Positions 9,465-18,779 of a DNA stretch of 64,000 nucleotides are shown in pieces. The DNA is from Clostridiales bacterium (GTDB taxonomy: Bacteria; Bacillota; Clostridia; Saccharofermentanales; Saccharofermentanaceae). Made by a program: the position numbers and the translations under genes. The notes beneath the pieces are model-generated. The model did not search any database, was not told where the DNA came from, and saw only the letters and a list, made by a program, of their open reading frames with translations. Positions within the stretch are counted from its first letter, which is position 1; each line of letters starts with the position of its first letter. The stretch lies in assembly GCA_017545245.1 (NCBI GenBank), contig JAFWPB010000015.1:1-64000 (forward strand). The letters are read 5' to 3'.

Positions 9465-10754
9465 TTACTTCTTCGGCTCGAGTTTCTCTTTACCGCCCAT
9501 GTACATACGAAGCGGCTGTGGAATGCTTACTGAACCGTCCGCCTTGAGATTATTCTCCAGGAACGCGATCAGCATACGCGGCGGAGCAACAACGGTATTA
9601 TTCAAAGTATGCGGCAGATAGTTGCCCTTCTCTTTATTCTTAACACGGATGCCAAGACGTCTTGCCTGTGCATCACCAAGGTTCGAGCAGCTGCCGACCT
9701 CGAAGTATTTCTGCTGACGCGGAGACCATGCCTCAACGTCACAGGACTTCACCTTCAGGTCTGCAAGATCACCTGAGCAGCACTCGAGTGTACGTACCGG
9801 GATATCCAGACTTCTGAAGAAGTCTACGGTATTCTTCCAGAGCTTATTGTACCAGTCCATGCTTTCTTCCGGCTTGCAGACAACGATCATCTCCTGCTTT
9901 TCGAACTGGTGGATACGATAAACGCCTCTCTCCTCGATGCCGTGAGCACCTACTTCCTTACGGAAGCACGGAGAGTAGGAAGTCAATGTCTGCGGAAGTT
10001 CAGACTCATCCAGCATGGTATCGATAAACTTACCGATCATGGAATGCTCGGAAGTACCGATAAGGTAGAGATCCTCGCCCTCGATCTTATACATCATGTT
10101 TTCCATCTCGGCAAAACTCATAACACCTGTAACAACCGCAGAACGGATCATGAACGGCGGTACATAGTATGTAAATCCACGATCGATCATAAAATCTCTT
10201 GCATAAGAGAGGATCGCGGAATGAAGTCTAGCGATGTCACCCTTCAAGTAATAGAAACCATTACCGGATGTCTTTCTGGCTGCATCGAGGTCAATGCCGT
10301 CAAATTTCTCCATGATATCTACGTGATATGGAACTTCAAAATCCGGAACAACAGGTTCGCCAAAGCGCTCATTTTCGACATTCTCACTGTCATCCTTACC
10401 AACCGGGACCGAATCATCAATAATGTTCGGGATCACGAGCATGATCTTTCTGACTTTCTCCGTCAGTTCCTGCTCTTTTACATCGAGAGCCGCCATCTCG
10501 TCAGCCATCTCCGCAACCTGCTTCTTGGCTTCCTCGGCTTCCTCTTTCTTTCCCTGGCCCATCAACATACCGATCTGCTTACTGATCGTGTTTCTCTGGC
10601 TTCTCAGATATTCCACACGGGTCTTTGCCTCGCGTAACTGCTTGTCGTATTCGATGACCTCATCGACCATCGGAAGCTTCTCATCCTGAAACTTCTTCTT
10701 GATATTTTCCTTAACAATATCCGGATTTGCACGGACAAATTTAATGTCGAGCAT
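9465..10754 (-). CDS. serS: Seryl-tRNA synthetase
   Basis: A 429-residue class II aminoacyl-tRNA synthetase. The N-terminal start MLDIKFVRANPDIVKENI and the long antiparallel coiled-coil tRNA-binding arm (about 30-100) are diagnostic. The class II core follows, with TSYSPCFRKEVGAHG (motif 2) and a C-terminal NNTVVAPPRMLIAFLENN segment (motif 3). Length matches bacterial SerRS. GGAGGCG precedes the ATG. I looked for a T-box in the short leader and saw none. Confidence 0.97.
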   Translation of the reverse strand: MLDIKFVRANPDIVKENIKKKFQDEKLPMVDEVIEYDKQLREAKTRVEYLRSQRNTISKQIGMLMGQGKKEEAEEAKKQVAEMADEMAALDVKEQELTEKVRKIMLVIPNIIDDSVPVGKDDSENVENERFGEPVVPDFEVPYHVDIMEKFDGIDLDAARKTSGNGFYYLKGDIARLHSAILSYARDFMIDRGFTYYVPPFMIRSAVVTGVMSFAEMENMMYKIEGEDLYLIGTSEHSMIGKFIDTMLDESELPQTLTSYSPCFRKEVGAHGIEERGVYRIHQFEKQEMIVVCKPEESMDWYNKLWKNTVDFFRSLDIPVRTLECCSGDLADLKVKSCDVEAWSPRQQKYFEVGSCSNLGDAQARRLGIRVKNKEKGNYLPHTLNNTVVAPPRMLIAFLENNLKADGSVSIPQPLRMYMGGKEKLEPKK

Positions 10755-10804
10755 TGCTTGTCGCCTCCAATTATATGAATAACTCTATGATTTTACCATA
10801 AAAC

Positions 10805-12166
10805 TTACGAGCGCTCCACCATATTCATCATGGTTAGATCTGTCTTTAGTACCACGCCCGGATCCTTCTTGATCTTGTCGAAATGATCCCGCAAACGCTT
10901 GGCCGCGATCTCACCACCTTTTTCCGCATTCGCGGACGGCAGCATGACGACATACTGGGAACTGCTGTATTTCGTGAAAACATCGCCTTTTCTAAGCGTA
11001 TCCTGGATCGCGGAATAAAGAATATCCATACTCGGTTCCAGTGTTTCTTCGCTTAATTGTTCACCATTTTCATTCATCAGTGTCGCCAGAAGGACGCAGA
11101 AAGAATCCTCGGAACGGGCAAGACTACGCTCAATAAATCTGAAGATAGAAAGGAACGGTTCATATTCCTGCCAGTACGCACCACGGATCGTTCCCGGTTC
11201 ACGGAGCTGCTGCATCAGTACACGGATATCCGTCTCGATGGAGGAAGGACGATCTGCCTTCGCCTGTTTGGACGGAAGTGTCGTATCGTAGAAACGGAAG
11301 CTGTTACGGCTCTCTTTCTTAACTACATACAGAGCACGGTCTGCCTTATCGTAGAGCGTATCCATGTTCGTGCCATCCTGCGGGCTCAGTGCCACACCGA
11401 TGGAAAGTGTTGCAATGCCGCTTGTCGTCTCGTTCAGATCTGCGTTGACCAGATCCTGGAATGTCTGTATCCGCTCACAAAGCACATCATGCTCCGGCGG
11501 ATCCACGATGAAAATCACGAATTCATCTCCACCAAGACGGGCAACCGTGTCGTTCGGGAAGATCTCCATCATCATGTGTGCCAGTCTTTTCAGGACTTTA
11601 TCTCCCATGATGTGGCCGAGTTTATCGTTTACGCTCTTAAAATGGTCGACGTCAACGATCATGTATGCCGCCGTAAGTCCTTTTTCCAAAGTTTCATCGA
11701 TCTTGGTCGTCAGATAGCTTCGGTTCCAAAGTCCGGTCATGGAGTCCTTAGAAGCGATGCTCTCGAATTTCTTCGCCTTCTTTTCAGCCTGGCGGCGGAA
11801 CTCTTCCAGTTCAAGCGTTCTGGCAATACGGGAACGCATGACCTGCGGAACGAAAGGCTTGGCAATAAAGTCCGTCGCACCCAGTTCGAGGCACTCCACC
11901 TCTGTCTCCGGATCCGTCTTGGCTGTCAGGAAAATAACCGGGATTTCTTTGTTTTCTTCGGTCGCCCGGATCTGTTTCAGTGTCTCCTTACCGTCCATTT
12001 CCGGCATATTGATATCCAGAAGGATCAGATCCGGTGTTTTTTTCTCCAGAAAGCGGAGCGCCATCTGTCCGGATATCACCAGATTCACTTGATAATAGTC
12101 TTCCAGGGCCTGCTTTGCCAATGTCAGATTCGCTTTGCTGTCATCTACTACAAGTATTGATTTCAT
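10805..12166 (-). CDS. Response regulator with GGDEF diguanylate cyclase and a degenerate second GGDEF-like domain
   Basis: A 453-residue signalling protein. Residues 1-120 are a receiver domain with phosphoacceptor Asp51 (LILLDINMPEMDG). A GGDEF domain with an intact active site (RLGGDEFVIF) follows, so cyclic-di-GMP synthesis is expected. The residues just before it (FPNDTVA) do not form an RxxD inhibitory site. The last 130 residues look like a second, degenerate cyclase fold where KYSSSQYVVMLP replaces the GGDEF strand-turn. It begins 8 bases after the hybrid kinase gene ends, which makes that kinase its likely phosphodonor. Confidence 0.88.
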   Translation of the reverse strand: MKSILVVDDSKANLTLAKQALEDYYQVNLVISGQMALRFLEKKTPDLILLDINMPEMDGKETLKQIRATEENKEIPVIFLTAKTDPETEVECLELGATDFIAKPFVPQVMRSRIARTLELEEFRRQAEKKAKKFESIASKDSMTGLWNRSYLTTKIDETLEKGLTAAYMIVDVDHFKSVNDKLGHIMGDKVLKRLAHMMMEIFPNDTVARLGGDEFVIFIVDPPEHDVLCERIQTFQDLVNADLNETTSGIATLSIGVALSPQDGTNMDTLYDKADRALYVVKKESRNSFRFYDTTLPSKQAKADRPSSIETDIRVLMQQLREPGTIRGAYWQEYEPFLSIFRFIERSLARSEDSFCVLLATLMNENGEQLSEETLEPSMDILYSAIQDTLRKGDVFTKYSSSQYVVMLPSANAEKGGEIAAKRLRDHFDKIKKDPGVVLKTDLTMMNMVERS

Positions 12167-12174
12167 GTATCCCC

Positions 12175-14913
12175 CTACCGCTTTTCCAGGATCTTATCGA
12201 TACCTTGCACGGCATCGTCATACTGGAAATCGTTCAATAAATTCCGGATGCGCTTTAAAGCCAGATCCGTTTCCTGTCCAACTTCAAAGTCCAGGATCCA
12301 GTCAAGTTTCTCCATCGCCGCATCCGCTTCGAAATCCTCCACGGATTCACGAAGATCAAGCAACGCCTTCTGTAACTCGTCTTCCGGAAGAGCCGGCTTC
12401 GGCATACCGTCGTTCTCGCTCTTTTCTTCCAGATCCAGGACACCTCTCGCCCGGAGTTCGATCGCGATATCGTCCAGGAGCGAACTGTACTGGGCAAGCA
12501 AGTCTTCGTAATTGCCATCAATAAAATCGAAGTGGCCATCGTAATTGGCAAACTCGTGATCCTTTGCCTGATTCGAAAGCGCTTGCGCGCCAATCGATGC
12601 AGCCACGCTCTTCAAAGCGTGTACCTCAATACCATATTCGTTATAGTTCTTGGTCTCTGCCAGTTCACGGATACGGTCGAGCTTGATGATACCATCTTCG
12701 TATACGACCTTGAGAAGGCTCAGATAATTATCCAGATTGTTTCCGCAGTTCAACATACCTCTTGCACAGTCAACGCCGCGAAGCTGTACTTCACCTTCAC
12801 CGGCTTTCGGCGCACTGGCGGCAGCGACCTGCTTACGAATGATCATCTCTTCAGGAAGATTCGTCTTCAGTACTTTTTCCAGCTGGGAAAGCTCGATCGG
12901 CTTGGAAACATAGCCCTGGAAGCCTTCCTTGATAAACATCTCACGAACACCGCTGACCGCGTTTGCCGTAAGTGCGATGACCGGAACAGTCTTGAAATAC
13001 TCATCCTCCATCTGACGGATCAGGCGGAGTGTATCGATACCATCGAGGTCCGGCATCATGTGGTCCATGAAAATGATATGGAACTTCTGCTCTCCCGATT
13101 TCAGGATCTCCAGACACTGCGCACCGCTGTTCGCCGTCGTCACGTGGATTTGATACGGCTCGAGAAGTCCTTTTACAACTTTCAGGTTGACTGCGTTATC
13201 GTCAACAACAAGGATCTGCACCTCCGGTGCGATAAAGCTCTCATGGAATTCATCTGCCTCGAGCGACTCGATCGGCTTGTCACGTAGAACAGACGCAAAC
13301 ACGGCCGAATACACCGGACGGCGTACTACAAGAACATCCTTGTAACCTGTGGCCAACTGGTTCGAATCGATCATGATGACGATCTTCGGATTGCCGTGTT
13401 CTTCCGCAAAAGCACGCATTCTCTGCGTATTCGCATCGAAAAGATCTTTGGACACGAAGAAGTAGGAATACTTGGCGTTGGAACTCTTATCGAGATCCGT
13501 AACACTGGATGCAAATCTGGCCGAAACGCCCAGTCTCTGCAAGTCAGAACGTGCCGATTCACAGAAGACAGGCTTATCATCGAGATAGAAAACATGCTCT
13601 TTTTTCGCTTCCGGAACAACAGACATCGGCTGGTTACGGACGATGAACTGATGCAATTCGAAGGAGAACGTACTGCCCTTTCCATAAGTACTCTCAACAG
13701 AGATCGTTCCTCCCATCAGATCCAGTAGGCGTTTACAGATGGAAAGACCAAGTCCGGTACCCTCGATGGAGCGGTTCTGTCTGGTGTCGAGTCTCTGGAA
13801 ACTGCCGAAAAGGCGCTGCTTATCTTCTTCACGGATACCTGCGCCGGTATCGGCTACGTCAAAGTGCAAAAGACACATGTCATTGGTGATTGGACGATAG
13901 GAAACACGAAGTCCGATATAGCCCTGGTTCGTAAACTTAACGGCATTATTCAGAAGATTCAGAAGAATCTGGCGGAGACGGATCTCATCGCCTACCATTT
14001 CTGCCGGGATATTCGGGTCGATATCCACGACCAGGTCCAGGTTCTTGTCCTGCATACGTACATTGATGATATTAATGATATCGTTCACGACAGATGTCAG
14101 CTGATACCTTACGTTGATGATCTCCATCTTACCGGATTCGATCTTGGAAAAGTCAAGGATGTCATTTACGATCGACAGAAGCGCATTGCCTGCACTCTTG
14201 ATATTTCTGGCATTTTCACGGACACTCGGATTGATGTCGTCACGAAGGATCATCTCTGTCATACCAACGATTGCATTCATCGGAGTACGGATCTCATGCG
14301 ACATACTGGCAAGAAAGTCTGCCTTAGTCTGTGAAGCGGCAATCGCTTCCTTCTTCTTGATCTCAACGATCTGAAGAAGGTCTTCGGTACTCTTGGATTT
14401 GTCGACCAGTGACTGTCTCGAACGGTTGATAAAAGATACGAGGCACAAAAGAAATACCTGGGAAACCAGAAGGATCGTGATTCTTACCGCCAGTTCCAGC
14501 GATGACATCGACATCAGGGAATTCGTCAATAACGTATAGTCAAAGGCAATCCAGAAGGCATAATACAAGGCCGTAAAGAACAGGCAGTACAGGTTGATAT
14601 CAAAATCGAAGTATAAAGAAACAATACACGCGACCGTAATAAAGCCGTCCTGTATGGTTCCGGGGTTTTTGTAGTATATACCGTATAGGACAACTATGAC
14701 TAAAAACAGCGTCGTCATCATATACATCTGGAATTTCATATTCTCCCGTCCGATCTTAGTCAGAAGATAGGCGACGATCGGGGTGATCAGGCAATACAAA
14801 GAAAAATACAGCGGGTAGGACCGGATCGTGGAAGACACGATCAGGAAGAAGATACATACCACAAAGTACATCGTCAGGAGAATTCTCTGCGCATCTTTTT
14901 TCTCTAGAAGCAT
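12175..14913 (-). CDS. Hybrid sensor histidine kinase with two receiver domains and HPt
   Basis: A 912-residue membrane phosphorelay protein. Residues 1-165 contain about six transmembrane helices as the sensor. HisKA carries the phospho-His at His207 (SMSHEIRTPMN), followed by HATPase_c with GTGLGLSI. Next is a pseudo-receiver (HVFYLDDKPVFCES...) that lacks a clear acceptor site. A canonical receiver (IIFMDHMMPDLDG) and a C-terminal HPt domain (VHALKSVAASIGA) complete the chain. The HPt could pass phosphate to the response-regulator cyclase encoded 8 bases downstream. GGAGAG sits inside the end of the upstream gene, so translation is coupled. Confidence 0.92.
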   Translation of the reverse strand: MLLEKKDAQRILLTMYFVVCIFFLIVSSTIRSYPLYFSLYCLITPIVAYLLTKIGRENMKFQMYMMTTLFLVIVVLYGIYYKNPGTIQDGFITVACIVSLYFDFDINLYCLFFTALYYAFWIAFDYTLLTNSLMSMSSLELAVRITILLVSQVFLLCLVSFINRSRQSLVDKSKSTEDLLQIVEIKKKEAIAASQTKADFLASMSHEIRTPMNAIVGMTEMILRDDINPSVRENARNIKSAGNALLSIVNDILDFSKIESGKMEIINVRYQLTSVVNDIINIINVRMQDKNLDLVVDIDPNIPAEMVGDEIRLRQILLNLLNNAVKFTNQGYIGLRVSYRPITNDMCLLHFDVADTGAGIREEDKQRLFGSFQRLDTRQNRSIEGTGLGLSICKRLLDLMGGTISVESTYGKGSTFSFELHQFIVRNQPMSVVPEAKKEHVFYLDDKPVFCESARSDLQRLGVSARFASSVTDLDKSSNAKYSYFFVSKDLFDANTQRMRAFAEEHGNPKIVIMIDSNQLATGYKDVLVVRRPVYSAVFASVLRDKPIESLEADEFHESFIAPEVQILVVDDNAVNLKVVKGLLEPYQIHVTTANSGAQCLEILKSGEQKFHIIFMDHMMPDLDGIDTLRLIRQMEDEYFKTVPVIALTANAVSGVREMFIKEGFQGYVSKPIELSQLEKVLKTNLPEEMIIRKQVAAASAPKAGEGEVQLRGVDCARGMLNCGNNLDNYLSLLKVVYEDGIIKLDRIRELAETKNYNEYGIEVHALKSVAASIGAQALSNQAKDHEFANYDGHFDFIDGNYEDLLAQYSSLLDDIAIELRARGVLDLEEKSENDGMPKPALPEDELQKALLDLRESVEDFEADAAMEKLDWILDFEVGQETDLALKRIRNLLNDFQYDDAVQGIDKILEKR

Positions 14914-14915
14914 AG

Positions 14916-15878
14916 TTACTCTCCTTCCCCGTCTTCACGGCATTGTTCTTTCAGCACGACACCAGAAGGAAGCACAAACTTCAGTGCAGCCGGCATGACG
15001 CGCAGTGTATACTCGTTATGGTGTTCTTTCATATCGTAGGATTCACCATCTGCTGTGAAATACATAGTCTTTTTTCCTTCCGGAGCCTGGACATGCAATT
15101 CGGAACCGTCAATGGTTACGATGGAAGGTCCGATCTTCTCCAGATCACCCCTTCGGAAATCATTCAGGTGTTTCACGACTGAAAACATGGAAGCCGCATC
15201 GTACATAAGGATGCGCATCTTCGCGTTTACCGGGCTTGCCTTCTTAAAAGGACTGAAAGAGCCACCGTAAACTATACCGTTCATCGCGGAGATCATGGTC
15301 TTTCTTCCGGAAAAATCCTGTCCGTCGATATTGATCGTGTACATCGAATGGCGGACAGATACTGTATTTCTGATGATCGCCGCATAATACGGAAGCTTAG
15401 ATCCGACAATGGAAAATCTGGCCATACTGTTCACATCAGAAGAAACCTTCGCATCATAGCCCGTAGAAACAAAGTTCAGTGCTTTTCCATAACCAAAATC
15501 GAAAAGATCGAGATACATCGGTGTACCGCTTACCAGTGCCGAGAGATTACGGAAAGGCTCTTCTTCTCCTTCAAACACCTTCAGGATATCGTTCGTCATG
15601 CCGCAAGGGAAAAACGCGATCTCGACCATGGCCAGATTCGGAATACCACTTACCGCACGGCAAAGTGTACCAGAACCTCCACAGATATAAAGGCGGATCG
15701 TCTCATCTTCAAAAATATGGCAAAGCCGCCCGACAAGGATCGTCTCATGACCGCTATATTCCGTAGTGAAAACCAAAGCTTCCAGATCCGGACGGGTAGC
15801 GATAAAAGAGCGCACACGTACAGAGATATTCTCTTTCTCTTTTCCTGCCCGCGGATTGATTATAAAAATGTGTTTCAT
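14916..15878 (-). CDS. Diacylglycerol kinase-like protein with altered nucleotide loop
   Basis: A 320-residue protein with the DAGK/YegS-type fold. It opens with IFIINPRAGK, the usual NPxAG segment, and has the beta-strand-rich C-terminal half of lipid kinases. The normally invariant GGDGT(x)NE loop reads GGSGTLCRA at residues 67-75, and the following PxGTGND segment reads PCGMTND. Loss of the Asp suggests weak, altered or no kinase activity. It is first in an operon with a hybrid kinase and a cyclase, so a regulatory or ligand-sensing role is possible. Family membership is clear; activity is not. Confidence 0.8.
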   Translation of the reverse strand: MKHIFIINPRAGKEKENISVRVRSFIATRPDLEALVFTTEYSGHETILVGRLCHIFEDETIRLYICGGSGTLCRAVSGIPNLAMVEIAFFPCGMTNDILKVFEGEEEPFRNLSALVSGTPMYLDLFDFGYGKALNFVSTGYDAKVSSDVNSMARFSIVGSKLPYYAAIIRNTVSVRHSMYTINIDGQDFSGRKTMISAMNGIVYGGSFSPFKKASPVNAKMRILMYDAASMFSVVKHLNDFRRGDLEKIGPSIVTIDGSELHVQAPEGKKTMYFTADGESYDMKEHHNEYTLRVMPAALKFVLPSGVVLKEQCREDGEGE

Positions 15879-16021
15879 ACAACTAATGCATCCTTATCTG
15901 ATCAGGAGGCAGAGCTACATCACAGTTCTCCCCAAATTAGGATAAGAATAACACATATCAAGATATATTAAAAGATATAAAGCCGTGATTTCGCCGTTCT
16001 TTTCGTCTTTCCGGCCTGATT

Positions 16022-17089
16022 TTACTGTTTTTTCTCCGGCTTTTCCAGAAGATCCTCCCGGATGAGATTCTCTTTTATTTCCTGCTTCTCCAAATCTTCG
16101 ATCATCGTCAGGAATTCTTCTTCGATCAACTCTTCTTTTTCACCATGAATACGCGGGAGATACTTGCTGAGACTGGAGATATTGCTGAGCGCACTCTTGC
16201 CGTATCCGCTGATGCCGATCTTCACCGTCTTGACCAGACGCTGCTCATTGTGGCGTACCAGTTTGGCAAAGCCCGTGACCTTCTTGCCGATTGCATCTTT
16301 CGTGTTTCCAAGGGCCTCTTTCGGACTACCGATCTTGATTTCCTTTGGCTTCAGTTTGGCAAGAAGCGCCCGCTCCTCGTCTCTGTGCTTTTTGGCCAAA
16401 TCCTTCTCTTCTTTACGGTGTTTCTGATACAGTTCGCGCCAGTCGTTATATGCGTCACGGGTAGGCTGGCTTTTCGTGATCACCGTATCCACACCACCAT
16501 AAATACCTCCGCCGATCTTGTCGGAGATCACCTTCATTTCACTGGAAATGCCACCGATAATGAGGATCTTCTTCTTGAGGCCGACCAAGGCGCAGACTGT
16601 TGCTACGATGTCGCAAAGAAGGATGATCGAAAGGAATCCTAAACTCAGGATCTTCAGCCATTCCGGAATCCTGGCAAGAGTCCAGAGAACAGACGGATGC
16701 AGAACATAGATACCGAAAGAACAGGCGATACCCCAGTAAAGAGAGAACTTCGGGCAGATAAATCCCCAGAGATTCAGCTTTTCATCGGTATAGTCCCACC
16801 AGCGCATCTTGAAAAGCTTAAAGAGAATGAATCCGGCCCAGAATTCAACGAAAGTGCAGATCGTCATGGAGCCGAAGAACAAAAGGAAGAAGTTGAACTT
16901 GATCTTCTCAAGGATCAGGATAACGCCGTAAAAGCCGACTCCGTAAACAGGACAAAGAGGACCGTTCAAAAATCCGCGGTTGATAAAACGCCCTTCATCG
17001 AAGCCGTAATAAATGACTTCCAGGATCCACCCCAGAAAAGCATAGATGAAAAACATGCAGTACGAGTCAACAAGCGGATAAAAATGCAT
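16022..17089 (-). CDS. Putative ABC-transporter type IV (CmpB, PF06541) membrane protein
   Basis: A 355-residue protein. The N-terminal half carries the family signature FFIYAFLGWILEVIYYG and the loop GRFINRGFLNGPLCPVYGVG, with five or six helices to about residue 180. The C-terminal half is cytoplasmic, very rich in Lys and Glu and probably coiled coil. The ATG at 17089 was chosen because AAAGGAAG lies 7 bases upstream; the upstream TTG at 17119 overlaps a TATAAT box. The family is called a permease but no partner ATPase is nearby, so transport is unproven. Confidence 0.82.
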   Translation of the reverse strand: MHFYPLVDSYCMFFIYAFLGWILEVIYYGFDEGRFINRGFLNGPLCPVYGVGFYGVILILEKIKFNFFLLFFGSMTICTFVEFWAGFILFKLFKMRWWDYTDEKLNLWGFICPKFSLYWGIACSFGIYVLHPSVLWTLARIPEWLKILSLGFLSIILLCDIVATVCALVGLKKKILIIGGISSEMKVISDKIGGGIYGGVDTVITKSQPTRDAYNDWRELYQKHRKEEKDLAKKHRDEERALLAKLKPKEIKIGSPKEALGNTKDAIGKKVTGFAKLVRHNEQRLVKTVKIGISGYGKSALSNISSLSKYLPRIHGEKEELIEEEFLTMIEDLEKQEIKENLIREDLLEKPEKKQ

Positions 17090-17118
17090 CACGATTCTTC
17101 CTTTCTTCAAACTATTCA

Positions 17119-17151
17119 ATTATACATTTCCTTCTTCGATTTTGCTATAAT
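17119..17151. promoter_or_regulatory. Divergent promoter region between the CmpB-like and GH43 genes
   Basis: On the plus strand an extended -10 (TGCTATAAT, with TATAAT at 17146-17151) lies upstream of the GH43 ribosome site. On the minus strand TATAAT occupies 17124-17119, in front of the CmpB-like gene. No convincing -35 was seen for either. Confidence 0.55.
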
Positions 17152-17184
17152 TGAGGAAACTTGTTTTGCAAAGGAGATTTTTCT

Positions 17185-18669
17185 ATGGCCAATCCATATT
17201 TACCCATGTGGGAACATATTCCGGACGGTGAACCGCGCATTTTCGGCGACCGCGTCTACATTTACGGTTCACATGACAATGCCGATACTGACGAGTTCTG
17301 CGATTTCTGCCTGAAAGTGTGGTCAGCGCCGGTTTCCGATCCGACTAACTGGACATCTCATGGTATCGCCTTTGCCACCCGTGACTTCCCCGGACATCCT
17401 TCCGATACAGATTGGACGGATGGACGGCTTTTCGCTCCGGACGTAGTCGAAAAGGACGGAAAATACTACCTTTACGCATATATTCAGAATGCTCCCGGCT
17501 GTGTAGCCGTAGCGGATAAGCCGGAAGGTCCTTTTAAACTGATCTCCCGCTATAAGCACAACATTGAAAACCATCCTGACGGTGGTATCTTCATCGATCC
17601 GGGCACGCTCGTTGACGATGACGGACGCGTGTATGTGTACTGCGGTTTTCTTCGTTCCTACATGTTCGAGGTCAATCCGGACAACATGTACGAAGTCATC
17701 GATGGTTCTTTCAAGATGGACATCATCCCGAACACCGCGCCGTTCTTCTTTTTTGAGGCTTGTTCTCCGAGAAAGATCAACGGCAAGTACTACCTGATCT
17801 ACTCTTCCGCCGAGCCGACCAGCCAGCTGGTCTATGCCGTATCCGACTCCCCAACGGGTCCTTTTGAATACAAGGGCACGCTCGTGGATTCCGGTTGCTG
17901 CTATCCGGGTGGAAACGATCACGGTTCTGTCGGCAAAGTCGGCGACCAGTGGTATATCTTCTATCACAAGATGACAAACGGTTCCATTATGAGCCGTGTC
18001 GGCTGCGTCGATAAGCTGACGCTCAACGAGGATGGCACATTTACCCAGGCCGAGATGACATCCTTGGGATTCGAGGATATCCTCAATCCGTACCGTCCGA
18101 CCAACCCGCAGATGGCTTGTGTCCTGACCAACGGTGCGACGATCACGGAGAGAACGCCATTCGACCAGTGCATCACGAGGATCTCCGACGGTTCGGTCAT
18201 CGGCTTCAAGTATTACGATTTCGGGAACCATTCCGGTTCCGAAATGAAGTGTGTCATCAAGCTCGACAACTGCTACATGAGCGGTAGGATCCATATCTTC
18301 GCCGATGGTGTGCCGACGGATGCGGTGGCCGAATACGCCCGTCCGATCTTCCCTGACGAGCCGAATGCGGAAGCGAAGAAAGAAGCACGCGAGGATTCCT
18401 CTTCCCAGGTCTATGGATTCAGCGGCAAACTGCTTGATGAGTTCTGCACTCCGGAATATACCGGCAAGTTCGGTCTTTCCCGAGAGGGCCATGAGATCGG
18501 TTGTGCAGACTTCTCTTCCAATGCAAGCATCGTGACCGCGACTGTGGAAGGACTGACCGGCAAGCATGCGATCTACTTCCTCGTGGAAGGACGCTACAAA
18601 GGCTGGGGCGGTCATTACATGGACGGCAGGAATCTCTTCGACTTCTACGGATTCGTCTTCCAGGTCTGA
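17185..18669 (+). CDS. Glycoside hydrolase family 43 enzyme (intracellular)
   Basis: A 494-residue glycosidase of the GH43 five-bladed propeller family, which includes beta-xylosidases and arabinofuranosidases. The N-terminal PDGEPRIFGDRVYIYGSHD is the typical first blade with the catalytic Asp. EKDGKYYLYAY and FFEACSPRKINGKYYLIY are later blades, the latter holding a likely catalytic Glu. A C-terminal beta-rich accessory domain starts near residue 320. The ATG at 17185 follows AAAGGAG by 8 bases. There is no signal peptide, so it should act on imported oligosaccharides. No transporter is adjacent. Substrate is not decidable from sequence alone. Confidence 0.88.
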   Translation: MANPYLPMWEHIPDGEPRIFGDRVYIYGSHDNADTDEFCDFCLKVWSAPVSDPTNWTSHGIAFATRDFPGHPSDTDWTDGRLFAPDVVEKDGKYYLYAYIQNAPGCVAVADKPEGPFKLISRYKHNIENHPDGGIFIDPGTLVDDDGRVYVYCGFLRSYMFEVNPDNMYEVIDGSFKMDIIPNTAPFFFFEACSPRKINGKYYLIYSSAEPTSQLVYAVSDSPTGPFEYKGTLVDSGCCYPGGNDHGSVGKVGDQWYIFYHKMTNGSIMSRVGCVDKLTLNEDGTFTQAEMTSLGFEDILNPYRPTNPQMACVLTNGATITERTPFDQCITRISDGSVIGFKYYDFGNHSGSEMKCVIKLDNCYMSGRIHIFADGVPTDAVAEYARPIFPDEPNAEAKKEAREDSSSQVYGFSGKLLDEFCTPEYTGKFGLSREGHEIGCADFSSNASIVTATVEGLTGKHAIYFLVEGRYKGWGGHYMDGRNLFDFYGFVFQV

Positions 18670-18702
18670 TCCGTCGCTTGATCCGGGTCGGCCCCGAGCC
18701 GG

Positions 18703-18718
18703 CCCCGTCGCAACGGGG
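18703..18718 (+). terminator. GC-rich hairpin downstream of the GH43 gene
   Basis: CCCCGT (18703-18708) pairs with ACGGGG (18713-18718), followed by AAAACG rather than a T tract. It sits in an unusually GC-rich spacer (18670-18740). It may be a weak or factor-assisted transcript end. Confidence 0.35.
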
Positions 18719-18779
18719 AAAACGCAGGAAAGCCGCGGGCAAGTGCTTTTGCAAAGAAATCAATTAGAGGGTAATAAAC

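Noticed and set aside
17323..18615. Long minus-strand frame inside the GH43 gene
   Set aside because: It is antisense to a well-conserved GH43 enzyme and has no start signal or family pattern.
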